From Aulostomus chinensis (lineage: Eukaryota > Chordata > Actinopteri > Syngnathiformes > Aulostomidae): a stretch of DNA of 64,000 nucleotides. Positions 48,101-60,588 of the stretch are shown piece by piece. The stretch is from NCBI GenBank assembly GCA_037954235.1, contig JBBMOA010000020.1:9389677-9453676 (forward strand), in the 5' to 3' direction. The notes under the pieces are model-generated. The model had not been told where the DNA came from and made no database searches. It worked only from the letters and a program-made list of their open reading frames with translations. Position numbers and translations under genes: made by a program. Every line of letters begins with the position of its first letter. The first letter of the stretch is position 1.

Positions 48101-51100
48101 GAATGTTAGCATTTAATATTCTGTCATCTCAGAATTTCTGTGACTTGACTGACATGACTGGATTCCTGTGCTAGTCAATAAGTGAGATCATTTCAGAATA
48201 TTTGCATTTAATGTTCTGTCAACTCGGAATTTCAGTGACTTGACTGGAGATCACTGACATGACTGGATTCCTTTTCTCGTCAATAAGTGAGATCATTTCA
48301 GAATGTTAGCATTTAATGTTCTGTCAACTCGGAATTTCAGTGACTTGACTGGAGATCACTGACATGACTGGATTCCTTTTCTCGTCAATAAGTGAGATCA
48401 TTTCAGAATGTTAGCATTTAATGTTCTGTCAACTCGGAATTTCAGTGACTTGACTGGAGATCACTGACATGACTGGATTCCTTTTCTCGTCAATAAGTGA
48501 GATCATTTTCAGAATGTAGCATTTAATGTTCTGTCATCTCAGAATTTCAGTGACTTGACAGGAGATCACTGACATGTCTGGATTCCTTTGCTAGTCAATA
48601 AGTGAGATCATTTCAGAATGTTAGCATTTAATATTCCGTCATCTCAGAATTTCTGTGACTTGACTGGAGATCACTGACATGACTGGATTCCTTTGCTAGT
48701 CAATAAGTGAGATCATTTCAGAATGTTAGCATTTAATGTTCTGTCAACTCGGAATTTCAGTGACTTGACTGGAGATCACTGACATGACTGGATTCCTTTT
48801 CTCGTCAATAAGTGAGATCATTTCAGAATGTTAGCATTTAATGTTCTGTCAACTCGGAATTTCAGTGACTTGACTGGAGATCACTGACATGACTGGATTC
48901 CTTTTCTCGTCAATAAGTGAGATCATTTTCAGAATTTAGCATTTAATGTTCTGTCATCTCAGAATTTCAGTGACTTGACAGGAGATCACTGACATGACTG
49001 GATTCCTTTGCTAGTCAATAAGTGAGATCATTTCGGAATGTTAGCATTTAATATTCCGTCATCTCAGAATTTCTGTGACTTGACTGGAGATCACTGACAT
49101 GACTGGATTCCTGTGCTAGTCAATAAGTGAGATCATTTCAGAATGTAGCATTTAATGTTCTGTCATCTCAGAATTTCAGTGACTTGACAGGAGATCACTG
49201 ACATGACTGGATTCCTTTGCTAGTCAATAAGTGAGATCATTTCAGAATGTTAGCATTTAATGTTCTGTCATCTCAGAATTTCTGTGACTTGACTGGAGAT
49301 CACTGACATGATTGGTTTCCTTTTCTAGTCAATAAGTGAGATCATTTTCAGAATTTTGCATTTGATGTTCTGTCATCTCAGAATTTCAGTGACTTGACAG
49401 GAGATCACTGACATGACTGGATTCCTTTGCTAGTCAATAAGTGAGATCATTTCAGAATGTTAGCATTTAATGTTCTGTCATCTCAGAATTTCTGTGACTT
49501 GACTGGAGATCACTGACATGACTGGATTCCTGTGCTAGTCAATAAGTGAGATCATTTCAGAATGTTTGCATTTAATGTTCTGTCAACTCGGAATTTCAGT
49601 GACTTGACTGGAGATCACTGACATGACTGGATTCCTTTTCTCGTCAATAAGTGAGATCATTTCAGAATGTTAGCATTTAATGTTCTGTCAACTCGGAATT
49701 TAAGTGACTTGACTGGAGATCACTGACATGACTGGATTCCTTTTCTCGTCAATAAGTGAGATCATTTCAGAATGTTAGCATTTAATGTTCAGTCAACTCG
49801 GAATTTCAGTGACTTGACTGGAGATCACTGACATGACTGGATTCCTTTTCTCGTCAATAAGTGAGATCATTTTCAGAATTTAGCATTTAATGTTCTGTCA
49901 TCTCAGAATTTCAGTGACTTGACAGGAGATCACTGACATGACTGGATTCCTTTGCTAGTCAATAAGTGAGATCATTTCAGAATGTTAGCATTTAATATTC
50001 CGTCATCTCAGAATTTCTGTGACTTGACTGGAGATCACTGACATGACTGGATTCCTGTGCTAGTCAATAAGTGAGATCATTTCAGAATGTAGCATTTCAT
50101 GTTCTGTCATCTCAGAATTTCAGTGACTTGACAGGAGATCACTGACATGACTGGATTCCTTTGCTAGTCAATAAGTGAGATCATTTCAGAATGTTAGCAT
50201 TTAATGTTCTGTCATCTCAGAATTTCTGTGACTTGACTGGAGATCACTGACATGATTGGTTTCCTTTTCTAGTCAATAAGTGAGTTCATTTTCAGAATTT
50301 TGCATTTAATGTTCTGTCATCTCAGAATTTCAGTGACTTGACAGGAGATCACTGACATGACTGGATTCCTTTGCTAGTCAATAAGTGAGATCATTTCAGA
50401 ATGTTAGCATTTAATATTCTGTCATCTCAGAATTTCTGTGACTTGACTGGAGATCACTGACATGACTGGATTCCTGTGCTAGTCAATAAGTGAGATCATT
50501 TCAGAATGTTTGCATTTAATGTTCTTTCAACTCGGAATTTCAGTGACTTGACTGGAGATCACTGACATGACTGGATTCCTTTTCTCGTCAATAAGTGAGA
50601 TCATTTCAGAATGTTAGCATTTAATGTGCTGTCATCTCAGAATTTCTGTGACTTGACTGGAGATCACTGACATGATTGGATACCTTTTCTAGTCAATAAG
50701 TGAGATCATTTTCAGAATTTAGCATTTAATGTTCTGTCAACTCGGAATTTCAGGGAGTTGACAGGAGATCACTGACATGACTGGATTCCTGTGCTAGTCA
50801 ATAAGTGAGATCATTTCAGAATGTAGCATTTAATGTTCTGTCATCTCAGAATTTTAGTGACTTGACAGGAGACCACTGACATGACTGGATTCCTGTGCAA
50901 GTCAATAAGTGAGATCATTTCAGAATGTAGCATTTAATGTTCTGTCATCTCAGAATTTCAGTGACTTGAAAGGAGATCACTGACATGACTGGATTCCTTT
51001 GCTAGTCAATAAGTGAGATAATTTCAGAATGTTAGCATTTACTGTTCTGTCATCTCAGAATTTCTGTGACTTGACTGGAGATCACTGACATGATTGGATT

Positions 51101-52132
51101 CCTTTTCTAGTCAATAAGTGAGATCATTTTCAGAATTTAGCATTTAATGTTCTGTCATCTCAGAATTTCAGTGACTTGACAGGAGATCACTGACATGACT
51201 GGATTCCTTTGCTAGTCAATAAGTGAGATTATTTCAGAATGTTAGCATTTAATGTTCTGTCATCTCAAAATTTCTGTGACTTGACTGGAGATCACTGACA
51301 TGACTGGATTCCTGTGCTAGTCAATAAGTGAGATCATATCAGAATGTAGCATTTAATGTTCTGTCATCTCAGAATTTCTGTGACTTGACTGGAGATCACT
51401 GACATGACTGGATTCCTGTGCTAGTCAATAAGTGAGATCATTTCAGAATGTTAGCATTTAATGTTCTGTCAACTCAGAATTTCAGTGACTTGACTGGAGA
51501 TCACTGACATGACTGGATTCCTTTTCTCGTCAATAAGTGAGATCATTTCAGAATGTTAGCATTTAATGTTCTGTCAACTCGGAATTTCAGTGACTTGACT
51601 GGCGATCACTGACATGACTGGATTCCTTTTCTGGTCAATAAGTGAGATCATTTTCAGAATTTAGCATTTAATGTTCTGTCAACTCGGAATTTCAGGGACT
51701 TGACAGGAGATCACTGACATGACTGGATTCCTTTTCTTTGCTCGTCAATAAATGAGCTCATTTCCGAATGTTTGCATTTACAGTTCTGTCAGCTCAGAAT
51801 ATCAGTGACTTGACAGGAGATCACTGACATGACTGGATTCCTTTGCTAGTCAATAAGTGAGATCATTTCAGAATGTTTGCATTTACAGTTCTGTCAGCTC
51901 AGAATATCAGTGACTTGACAGGAGATCACTGACATGACTGGATTCCTTTTCTTTGCTAGTCAATAAATGAGATCATTTCTGAATGTTTGCATTTACTGTT
52001 CTTTCAACTAAGAATATCTGTCATTTTACAGGAGATCACTAACAGGACTGGATTCCTTTACCTTGCTCGTTAATAAATGGGATCATTTTGGAATTTTGGC
52101 ATTTACAGTTCTTTCAACTCAGAATACCTGTG
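45172..52132. repeat. 105-bp minisatellite tract 19, the longest
   Basis: About 66 monomers without a core. A recent 1049-bp tandem duplication covers at least 45650-47747: TGTTCTATCAACTCGG at 46336 recurs 1049 bp later, as do GTTCTTTCATC, TTCTTGTCAATAAG and ATGACCGGATTCC. ATTGGTTTCC at 49311 and 50255 shows the 944-bp period. CAGGGAGTTG recurs at 50751. The complete edge series precedes core 20. Confidence 0.95.
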
Positions 52133-53316
52133 ACCTGAAGGAATTGCATTTTTGAGGGAGTAAATAAAGGAGATCATTTCTCTTTTTCATGCTGAAACAT
52201 TGCAGGTCTAAAGATGCATAACTGGTACTGAGGTGATGTCAATTTGTGTTATTCAAACGTTTGTCCATTAAGATGTTAAATGTTAAACATGATTATTTTT
52301 CCTTTCATTATGCATACTCTCTCATACTTTTTAAGACTTGTTGTGGCCCCCAGAAGTATGATAAGAATTACATTGGCTTTCCTGTGGTCATAACCTGCGA
52401 GGGTATTGACTACCTGTTGACCTGATTTGTTTTTCCAGCGTACTGCTGAAAAGAGGACTGTCAGGCACAAGTGGATGGACACGCTTCACGTCGCGAGGCA
52501 GAGCGGTCCTTCGAATGGTATTTTCAGTAAAAAAAAAAAAAGTTTTTTATTCTTCTATGTGGAACGAAAGACAGTGCTTAGCCAGCGCGCTTTTACGTGA
52601 GAAACAGTGAGTCTTTCCTGCCGTGAGTGTGAGTTTGAAAATTTGTTTGTATTTTGTTTTTACAACTTGGAGGCAAGCTAAGTAGCCTCGCTCGCCTGCT
52701 CAGCTAACTAGCCTAGCAACCGTGACGTCGTCAGAGGGGAGGTGCGAGCCTGATTGTCCTTCACCTGCTGGACGAGAGGGGGACTGCGGTAGGAAGGAGG
52801 TTCAGCGAATGCGTTGCAGGTTCCTGAGTGTGGTCTGCTGGGTGCAGAGTTGGGGCTCTCCTGCTATTCGTCGATGATGTGCCGCAGGGATGCCTGTGCC
52901 AGGGCTGCCGAGTGAGGTGCCTACAGATGACTAAAGGCGAAAGACTGCAAATACCTTATTCTCTTCTTTCTTTTCAGGCTTTATTATTATTTCTTACAGT
53001 GTTTTATGTTCTGAAATGTGAGATACCTGAAATTACATTGAATCCACCTTTGAAAATCAGAGACTGTGTTTGTGGTGGTATTTCTCCTATTTTGCTGAAC
53101 AACTGCACCGGTGAATTGAATTCTGTCAAGAAATGGGTAACATTTCATTGGTTTATCATAACCATACTTATTCTCATTGCCTCTCTGTGATTATTAAAAG
53201 AGTGAGAGTCATTAGTTACCCAAGACAGGTTATTTCATTGTGCCATGTCCCTTTGAAAATATTTGACGCTGGAAGTAGTTCAGTGATCGTAGGAGTCGAG
53301 GGTGAAAGGGTTAATG
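52133..53316 (+). repeat. Core 20, full length, type A
   Basis: TGACGTCG is at 52723-52730 with CCTAGCAAC; delta is 52978-53110 with acceptor TTTTCAG and donor CACCG|GTGAAT. Private changes are CGTACTGCTGAA in beta, TCTTTCCTGCCG (also in core 21) and GGAGTCGAGG. Confidence 0.95.
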
Positions 53317-54101
53317 TAGCATTTAATGTTCTGTCATCTCGGAATTTCAGTGACTTGACAGGAGATCACTGACATGACTGGATTCCTTTGCTAGTCAATA
53401 AGTGAGATCATTTCAGAATGTTAGCATTTAATGTTCTGTCATCTCAGAATTTCTGTGACTTGACTGGAGATCACTGACATGACTGGATTCCTGTGCTAGT
53501 CAATAAGTGAGATCATTTCAGAATGTAGCATTTAATGTTCTGTCATCTCAGAATTTCAGTGACTTGACTGGCGATCACTGACATGACTGGATTCCTTTTC
53601 TCGTCAATAAGTCAGATCATTTTCAGAATTTAGCATGTAATGTTCTGTCAACTCGGAATTTCAGGGACTTGACAGGAGATCACTGACATGACTGGATTCC
53701 TTTTCTTTGCTCGTCAATAAATGAGCTCATTTCCGAATGTTTGCATTTACAGTTCTGTCAGCTCAGAATATCAGTGACTTGACAGGAGATCACTGACATG
53801 ACTGGATTCCTTTGCTAGTCAATAAGTGAGATCATTTCAGAATGTTTGCATTTACAGTTCTGTCAGCTCAGTATATCAGTGACTTGACAGGAGATCACTG
53901 ACATGACTGGATTCCTTTTCTTTGCTAGTCAATAAATGAGATCATTTCTGAATGTTTGCATTTACTGTTCTTTCAACTAAGAATATCTGTGATTTTACAG
54001 GAGATCACGAACAGGACTGGATTCCTTTACCTTGCTCGTTAATAAATGGGATCATTTTGGAATTTTAGCATTTACAGTTCTTTCAACTCAGAATACCTGT
54101 G
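53317..54101. repeat. 105-bp minisatellite tract 20
   Basis: About 7.5 monomers with the full edge series. It has GACTGGCGATCACTG near 53568, GTAAGTCAG-type and GCATGTAATG variants, and AGATCACGAACAGG next to the core. Confidence 0.95.
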
Positions 54102-55285
54102 ACCTGAAGGAATTGCATTTTTGAGGGAGTAAATGAAGGAGATCATTTCTCTTTTTCATGCTGAAACATTGCAGGTCTAAAGATGCATAACTGGTACTGA
54201 GGTGATGTCAATTTGTGTTATTCAAACGTTTGTCCATTAAGATGTTAAATGTTAAACATGATTATTTTTCCTTTCATTATGCATACTCTCTCATACTTTT
54301 TAAGACTTGTTGTGGCCCCCAGAAGTATGATAAGAATTACATTGGCTTTCCTGTGGTCATAACCTGTGAGGGTATTGACTACCTTTTGACCTGATTTGTT
54401 TTTCCAGCGTAGTGCGGAAAAGAGGACTGTCAGGCACAAGTGGATGGACACGCTTCACGTCGCGAGGCCGAGCGGTCCTTCGAATGGTATTTTCAGAAAA
54501 AAAAAAAAAAGTTTTTTATTCTTCTATGTGGAACGAAAGACAGTGCTTAGCCAGCACGCTTTTATGTGAGAACCAGTGAGTCTTTCCTGCCGTGAGTGTG
54601 AGTTTGAAAATTTGTTTGTATTTTGTTTTTACAACTTGGAGTCAAGCTAAGTAGCCTCGCTCGCCTGCTCAGCTAACTAGCCTAGCAACCGTGACGTCGT
54701 CAGAGGGGAGGTGCGAGCCTGATTGTCCTTCACCTGCTGGACGAGAGGGGGACTGCGGTAGGAAGGAGGTTCAGCGGATGCGTTGCAGGTTCCTGAGTGT
54801 GGTCTGCTGGGTGCAGAGTTGGGGCTCTCCTGCTATTCGTCGATGATGTGCCGCGGGGATGCCTGTGCCAGGGCTGCCGAGTGAGGTGCCTACAGATGAC
54901 TAAAGGCGAAAGACTGCAAATACCTTATTCTCTTCTTTCTTTTCAGGCTTTATTATTATTTCTTACAGTGTTTTATGTTCTGAAATGTGAGATACCTGAA
55001 ATTACATTGAATCCACCTTTGAAAATCAGAGACTGTGTTTGTGGTGGTATTTCTCCTTTTTTGCTGAACAACTGCACAAGTGAATTGAATTCTGTCAAGA
55101 AATGGGTAACATTTCATTGGTTTATCATAACCATAATTATTCTCATTGCCTCTCTGTGATTATTAAAAGAGTGAGAGTCATTAGTTACCCAAGACAGGTT
55201 ATTTCATTGTGCCATGTCCCTTTGAAAATATTTGACGCTGGAAGTAGTTCAGTGATCGTAGGAGCCGAGGGTGAAAGGGTTAATG
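54102..55285 (+). repeat. Core 21, full length, type A
   Basis: TGACGTCG is at 54692-54699. Delta is 54947-55079, with acceptor TTTTCAG and weakened donor CACAA|GTGAAT. It shares CTCCTTTTTTGC and CCATAATTATTC with core 17. The poly(A) patch is the longest seen, with 14 A. Confidence 0.95.
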
Positions 55286-56280
55286 TAGCATTTAATGTTC
55301 TGTCATCTCGGAATTTCAGTGACTTGACAGGAGATCACTGACATGACTGGATTCCTTTGCTAGTCAAAAAGTGAGATCATTTCAGAATGTTAGCATTTAA
55401 TGTTCTGTCATCTCAGAAATTCTGTGACTTGACTGGAGATCACTGACATGACTGGATTCCTGTGCTAGTCAATAAGTGAGATCATTTCAGAATGTAGCAT
55501 TTAATGTTCTGTCATCTCAGAATTTCTGTGACTTGACTGGAGATCACTGACATGACTGGATTCCTGTGCTAGTCAATAAGTGAGATCATTTCAGAATGTT
55601 AGCATTTAATGTTCTGTCAACTCGGAATTTCAGTGACTTGACTGGAGATCACTGACATGACTGGATTCCTTTTCTCGTCAATAAGTGAGATCATTTCAGA
55701 ATGTTAGCATTTAATGTTCTGTCAACTCGGAATTTCAGTGACTTGACTGGAGATCACTGACATGACTGGATTCCTTTTCTCGTCAATAAGTGAGATCATT
55801 TTCAGAATTTAGCATTTAATGTTCTGTCAACTCGGAATTTCAGTGACTTGACAGGAGATCACTGACATGACTGGATTCCTTTTCTTTGCTCGTCAATAAA
55901 TGAGCTCATTTCCGAATGTTTGCATTTACAGTTCTGTCAGCTCAGAATATCAGTGACTTGACAGGAGATCACTGACATGACTGGATTCCTTTGCTAGTCA
56001 ATAAGTGAGATCATTTCAGAATGTTTGCATTTACAGTTCTGTCAGCTCAGAATATCAGTGACTTGACAGGAGATCACTGACATGACTGGATTCCTTTTCT
56101 TTGCTAGTCAATAAATGAGATCATTTCTGAATGTTTGCATTTACTGTTCTTTCAACTAAGAATATCTGTGATTTTACAGGAGATCACGAACAGGACTGGA
56201 TTCCTTTACCTTGCTCGTTAATCAATGGGATCATTTTGGAATTTTAGCATTTACAGTTCTTTCAACTCAGAATACCTGTG
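55286..56280. repeat. 105-bp minisatellite tract 21
   Basis: About 9.5 monomers. It starts with the GTCAAAAAGTGAG and CAGAAATTCTG monomers shared with tract 17 and ends with an edge series in which AATAAA is changed to AATCAA in the last copy. Confidence 0.95.
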
Positions 56281-57463
56281 ACCTGAAGGAATTGCATTTT
56301 TGAGGGAGTAAATGAAGGAGATCATTTCTCTTTTTCATGCTGAAACATTGCAGGTCTAAAGATGCATAACTGGTACTGAGGTGATGTCAATTTGTGTTAT
56401 TCAAACGTTTGTCCATTAAGATGTTAAATGTTAAACATGATTATTTTTCCTTTCATTATGCATACTCTCTCATACTTTTTAAGACTTGTTGTGGCCCCCA
56501 GAAGTATGATAAGAATTACATTGGCTTTCCTGTGGTCATAACCTGCGAGGGTATTGACTACCTGTTGACCTGATTTGTTTTTCCAGCGTAGTGCGGAAAA
56601 GAGGACTGTCAGGCACAAGTGGATGGACACGCTTCACGTCGCGAGGCCGAGCAGTCCTTCGAATGGTATTTTCAGTAAAAAAAAAAAAGTTTTTTATTCT
56701 TCTATGTGGAACGAAAGACAGTGCTTAGCCAGCACGCTTTTATGTGAGAACCAGTGAGTCTTTACTGCCGTGAGTGTGAGTTTGAAAATTTGTTTGTATT
56801 TTGTTTTTACAACTTGGAGGCAAGCTAAGTAGCCTCGCTCGCCTGCTCAGATAACTAGCCTAGCAACCGTGACGTCGTCAGAGGGGAGGTGCGAGCCTGA
56901 TTGTCCTTCACCTGCTGGACGAGAGGGGGACTGCGGTAGGAAGGAGGTTCAGCGGATGCGTTGCAGGTTCCTGAGTGTGGTCTGCTGGGTGCAGAGTTGG
57001 GGCTCTCCTGCTATTCGTCGATGATGTGCCGCGGGGATGCCTGTGCCAGGGCTGCCGAGTGAGGTGCCTACAGATGACTAAAGGCGAAAGACTGCAAATA
57101 CCTTATTCTCTTCTTTCTTTTCAGGCTTTATTATTATTTCTTACAGTGTTTTATGTTCTGAAATGTGAGATACCTGAAATTACATTGAATCCACCTTTGA
57201 AAATCAGAGACTGTGTTTGTGGTGGTATTTCTCCTATTTTGCTGAACAACTGCACAGGTGAATTGAATTCTGTCAAGAAATGGGTAACATTTCATTGGTT
57301 TATCATAACCATAATTATTCTCATTGCCTCTCTGTGATTATTAAAAGAGTGAGAGTCATTAGTTACCCAAGACAGGTTATTTCATTGTGCCATGTCCCTT
57401 TGAAAATATTTGACGCTGGAAGTAGTTCAGTGATCGTAGGAGCCGAGGGTGAAAGGGTTAATG
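56281..57463 (+). repeat. Core 22, full length, type A
   Basis: 1183 bp. TGACGTCG is at 56870-56877 and delta at 57125-57257 with acceptor TTTTCAG. GAGCAGTCC at 56650 is a CpG-to-CpA change in beta. The tail runs into a TTTCTGTGACTTGACAGG monomer shared with cores 23 and 24. Confidence 0.95.
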
Positions 57464-57714
57464 TAGCATTTAATGTTCTGTCATCTCAGAATTTCTGTGA
57501 CTTGACAGGAGATCACTGACATGACTGGATTCCTTTTCTCTGCTAGTCAATAAATGAGATCATTTTAGAATTTTAGCATTTAATGTTCTGTCAACTCGGA
57601 ATTTCAGTGACTTGACTGGAGATCACTGACATGACTGGATTCCTTTTCTAGTCAATAAGTGAGATCATTTTCAGAATTTAGCATTTAATGTTCTGTCAAC
57701 TCAGAATACCTGTG
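57464..57714. repeat. 105-bp minisatellite tract 22, minimal
   Basis: 251 bp, about 2.4 monomers. The decayed edge series is absent: AATTTAGCATTTAATG runs directly into CAACTCAGAATACCTG and the core. Confidence 0.95.
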
Positions 57715-58899
57715 ACCTGAAGGAATTGCATTTTTGAGGGAGTAAATGAAGGAGATCATTTCTCATTTTCATGCTGAAACATTGCAGGTCTAAAGATTCA
57801 TAACTGGTATTGAGGTGATGTCAATTTGTGTTATTCAAACGTTTGTCTATTAAGATGTTAAATGTTCAACATGATTATTTTTCCTTTCATTATGCATACT
57901 CTCTCATACATTTTAAGACTTGTTGTGGCCCCCAGATGTATGATAATAATTACATTGGCTTTCCTGTGGTCACAACCTGCGATGGTATTGACTACCTGTT
58001 GACCTGATTTGTTTTTTCCAGCGTAGTGCGGAAAAGAGGACTGTCAGGCACAAGTGGATGGACACGCTTCACGTCGCGAGGCAGAGCGGTCCTTCGAATG
58101 GTAATTTCAGTAAAAAAAAAATACTTTTTTTATTCTTCTATGTGGAACGAAAGACAGTGCTGAGCCAGCGCGCTTTTACGTGAGAACCAGTGAGTCTTTA
58201 CTGCCGTGAGTGTGAGTTTGAAAATTTGTTTGTATTTTGTTTTTACAACTTGGAGGCAAGCTAAGTAGCCTCGCTCGCCTGCTCAGATAACTAGCCTAGC
58301 AACCGTGACGTCGTCAGAGGGGAGGTGCGAGCCTGATTGTCCTTCACCTGCTGGACGAGAGGGGGACTGCGGTAGGAAGGAGGTTCAGCGGATGCGTTGC
58401 AGGTTCCTGAGTGTGGTCTGCTGGGTGCAGAGTTGGGGCTCTCCTGCTATTCGTCGATGATGTGCCGCGGGGATGCCTGTGCCAGGGCTGCCGAGTGAGG
58501 TGCCTACAGATGACTAAAGGCGAAAGACTGCAAATACCTTATTCTCTTCTTTCTTTTCAGGCTTTATTATTATTTCTTACAGTGTTTTATGTTCTGAAAT
58601 GTGAGATACCTGAAATTACATTGAATCCACCTTTGAAAATCAGAGACTGTGTTTGTGGTGGTATTTCTCCTATTTTGCTGAACAACTGCACAGGTGAATT
58701 GAATTCTGTCAAGAAATGGGTAACATTTCATTGGTTTATCATAACCATACTTATTCTCATTTCCTCTCTGTGATTATTAAAAGAGTGAGAGTCATTAGTT
58801 ACCCAAGACAGGTTATTTCATTGTGCCATGTCCCTTTGAAAATATTTGACGCTGGAAGTAGTTCAGTGATCGTAGGAGCCGAGGGTGAAAGGGTTAATG
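57715..58899 (+). repeat. Core 23, full length, B-to-A mosaic
   Basis: The 5' half is type B (AGATGTATGATAATAATT, TTTTTTCCAG, GTAATTTCAG). From about 58205 it switches to type A, with ACAACTTGG and CAGATAACTAGCC as in core 22. TGACGTCG is at 58306-58313 behind CCTAGCAAC; delta is 58561-58693 with acceptor TTTTCAG. Confidence 0.95.
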
Positions 58900-59150
58900 T
58901 AGCATTTAATGTTCTGTCATCTCAGAATTTCTGTGACTTGACAGGAGATCACTGACATGACTGGATTCCTTTTCTCTGCTAGTCAATAAATGAGATCATT
59001 TTAGAATTTTAGCATTTAATGTTCTGTCAACTCGGAATTTCAGTGACTTGACTGGAGATCACTGACATGACTGGATTCCTTTTCTAGTCAATAAGTGAGA
59101 TCATTTTCAGAATTTAGCATTTAATGTTCTGTCAACTCAGAATACCTGTG
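58900..59150. repeat. 105-bp minisatellite tract 23, minimal
   Basis: 251 bp and colinear with tract 22, with no edge series. Confidence 0.95.
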
Positions 59151-60337
59151 ACCTGAAGGAATTGCATTTTTGAGGGAGTAAATGAAGGAGATCATTTCTC
59201 ATTTTCATGCTGAAACATTGCAGGTCTAAAGATTCATAACTGGTATTGAGGTGATGTCAATTTGTGTTATTCAAACGTTTGTCTATTAAGATGTTAAATG
59301 TTCAACATGATTATTTTTCCTTTCATTATGCATACTCTCTCATACATTTTAAGACTTGTTGTGGCCCCCAGATGTATGATAATAATTACATTGGCTTTCC
59401 TGTGGTCACAACCTGCGATGGTATTGACTACCTGTTGACCTGATTTGTTTTTTCCAGCGTAGTGCGGAAAAGAGGACTGTCAGGCACAAGTGGATGGACA
59501 CGCTTCACGTCGCGAGGCAGAGCGGTCCTTCGAATGGTAATTTCAGTAAAAAAAAAATACTTTTTTTATTCTTCTATGTGGAACGAAAGACAGTGCTGAG
59601 CCAGCGCGCTTTTACGTGAGAACCAGTGAGTCTTTACTGCCGTGATTGTGAGTTTGAAATTTTGTTTGTATTTTTTTTTTTTACATCTAGAAGGCAAGCT
59701 AAGTTGCCTCGCTCGCCTTCTCAGCTAACTGGCCAAACAACCGTGACGTCGTCAGAGGGGAGGTGCTGGCCTGATTGTCCTTCACCTGCTGGACGAGAGG
59801 GGGACTGCGGTAGGAAGGAGGTTCAGCGGATGCGTTGCAGGTTCCTGAGTGTGGTCTGCTGGGTGCAGAGTTGGGGCTCTCCTGCTATTCGTCGATGATG
59901 TGCCGCGGGGATGCCTGTGCCAGGGCTGCCGAGTGAGGTGCCTACAGATGACTAAAGGCGAAAGACTGCAAATACCTTATTCTCTTCTTTCTTTTCAGGC
60001 TTTATTATTATTTCTTACAGTGTTTTATGTTCTGAAATGTGAGATACCTGAAATTACATTGAATCCACCTTTGAAAATCAGAGACTGTGTTTGTGGTGGT
60101 ATTTCTCCTATTTTGCTGAACAACTGCACAGGTGAATTGAATTCTGTCAAGAAATGGGTAACATTTCATTGGTTTATCATAACCATACTTATTCTCATTT
60201 CCTCTCTGTGATTATTAAAAGAGTGAGAGTCATTAGTTACCCAAGACAGGTTATTTCATTGTGCCATGTCCCTTTGAAAATATTTGACGCTGGAAGTAGT
60301 TCAGTGATCGTAGGAGCCGAGGGTGAAAGGGTTAATG
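59151..60337 (+). repeat. Core 24, full length, B-to-A mosaic
   Basis: 1436 bp after core 23 and nearly identical in the leader and delta. Through the CpG-rich region it is type B (ACATCTAG, CCAAACAACC), and it becomes type A-like (GGGGATGCCTGTGCC) near 59908. TGACGTCG is at 59744-59751; delta is 59999-60131 with acceptor TTTTCAG. Confidence 0.95.
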
Positions 60338-60588
60338 TAGCATTTAATGTTCTGTCATCTCGGAATTTCTGTGACTTGACAGGAGATCACTGACATGACT
60401 GGATTCCTTTTCTCTGCTAGTCAATAAATGAGATCATTTCAGAATTTTAGCATTTAATGTTCTGTCAACTCGGAATTTCAGTGACTTGACTGGAGATCAC
60501 TGACATGACTGGATTCCTTTTCTAGTCAATAAGTGAGATCATTTTCAGAATTTAGCATTTAATGTTCTGTCAACTCAGAATACCTGTG
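60338..60588. repeat. 105-bp minisatellite tract 24, minimal
   Basis: 251 bp, the third successive tract without the edge series. ATTTCAGAATTTT replaces ATTTTAGAATTTT of tracts 22 and 23. Confidence 0.95.
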
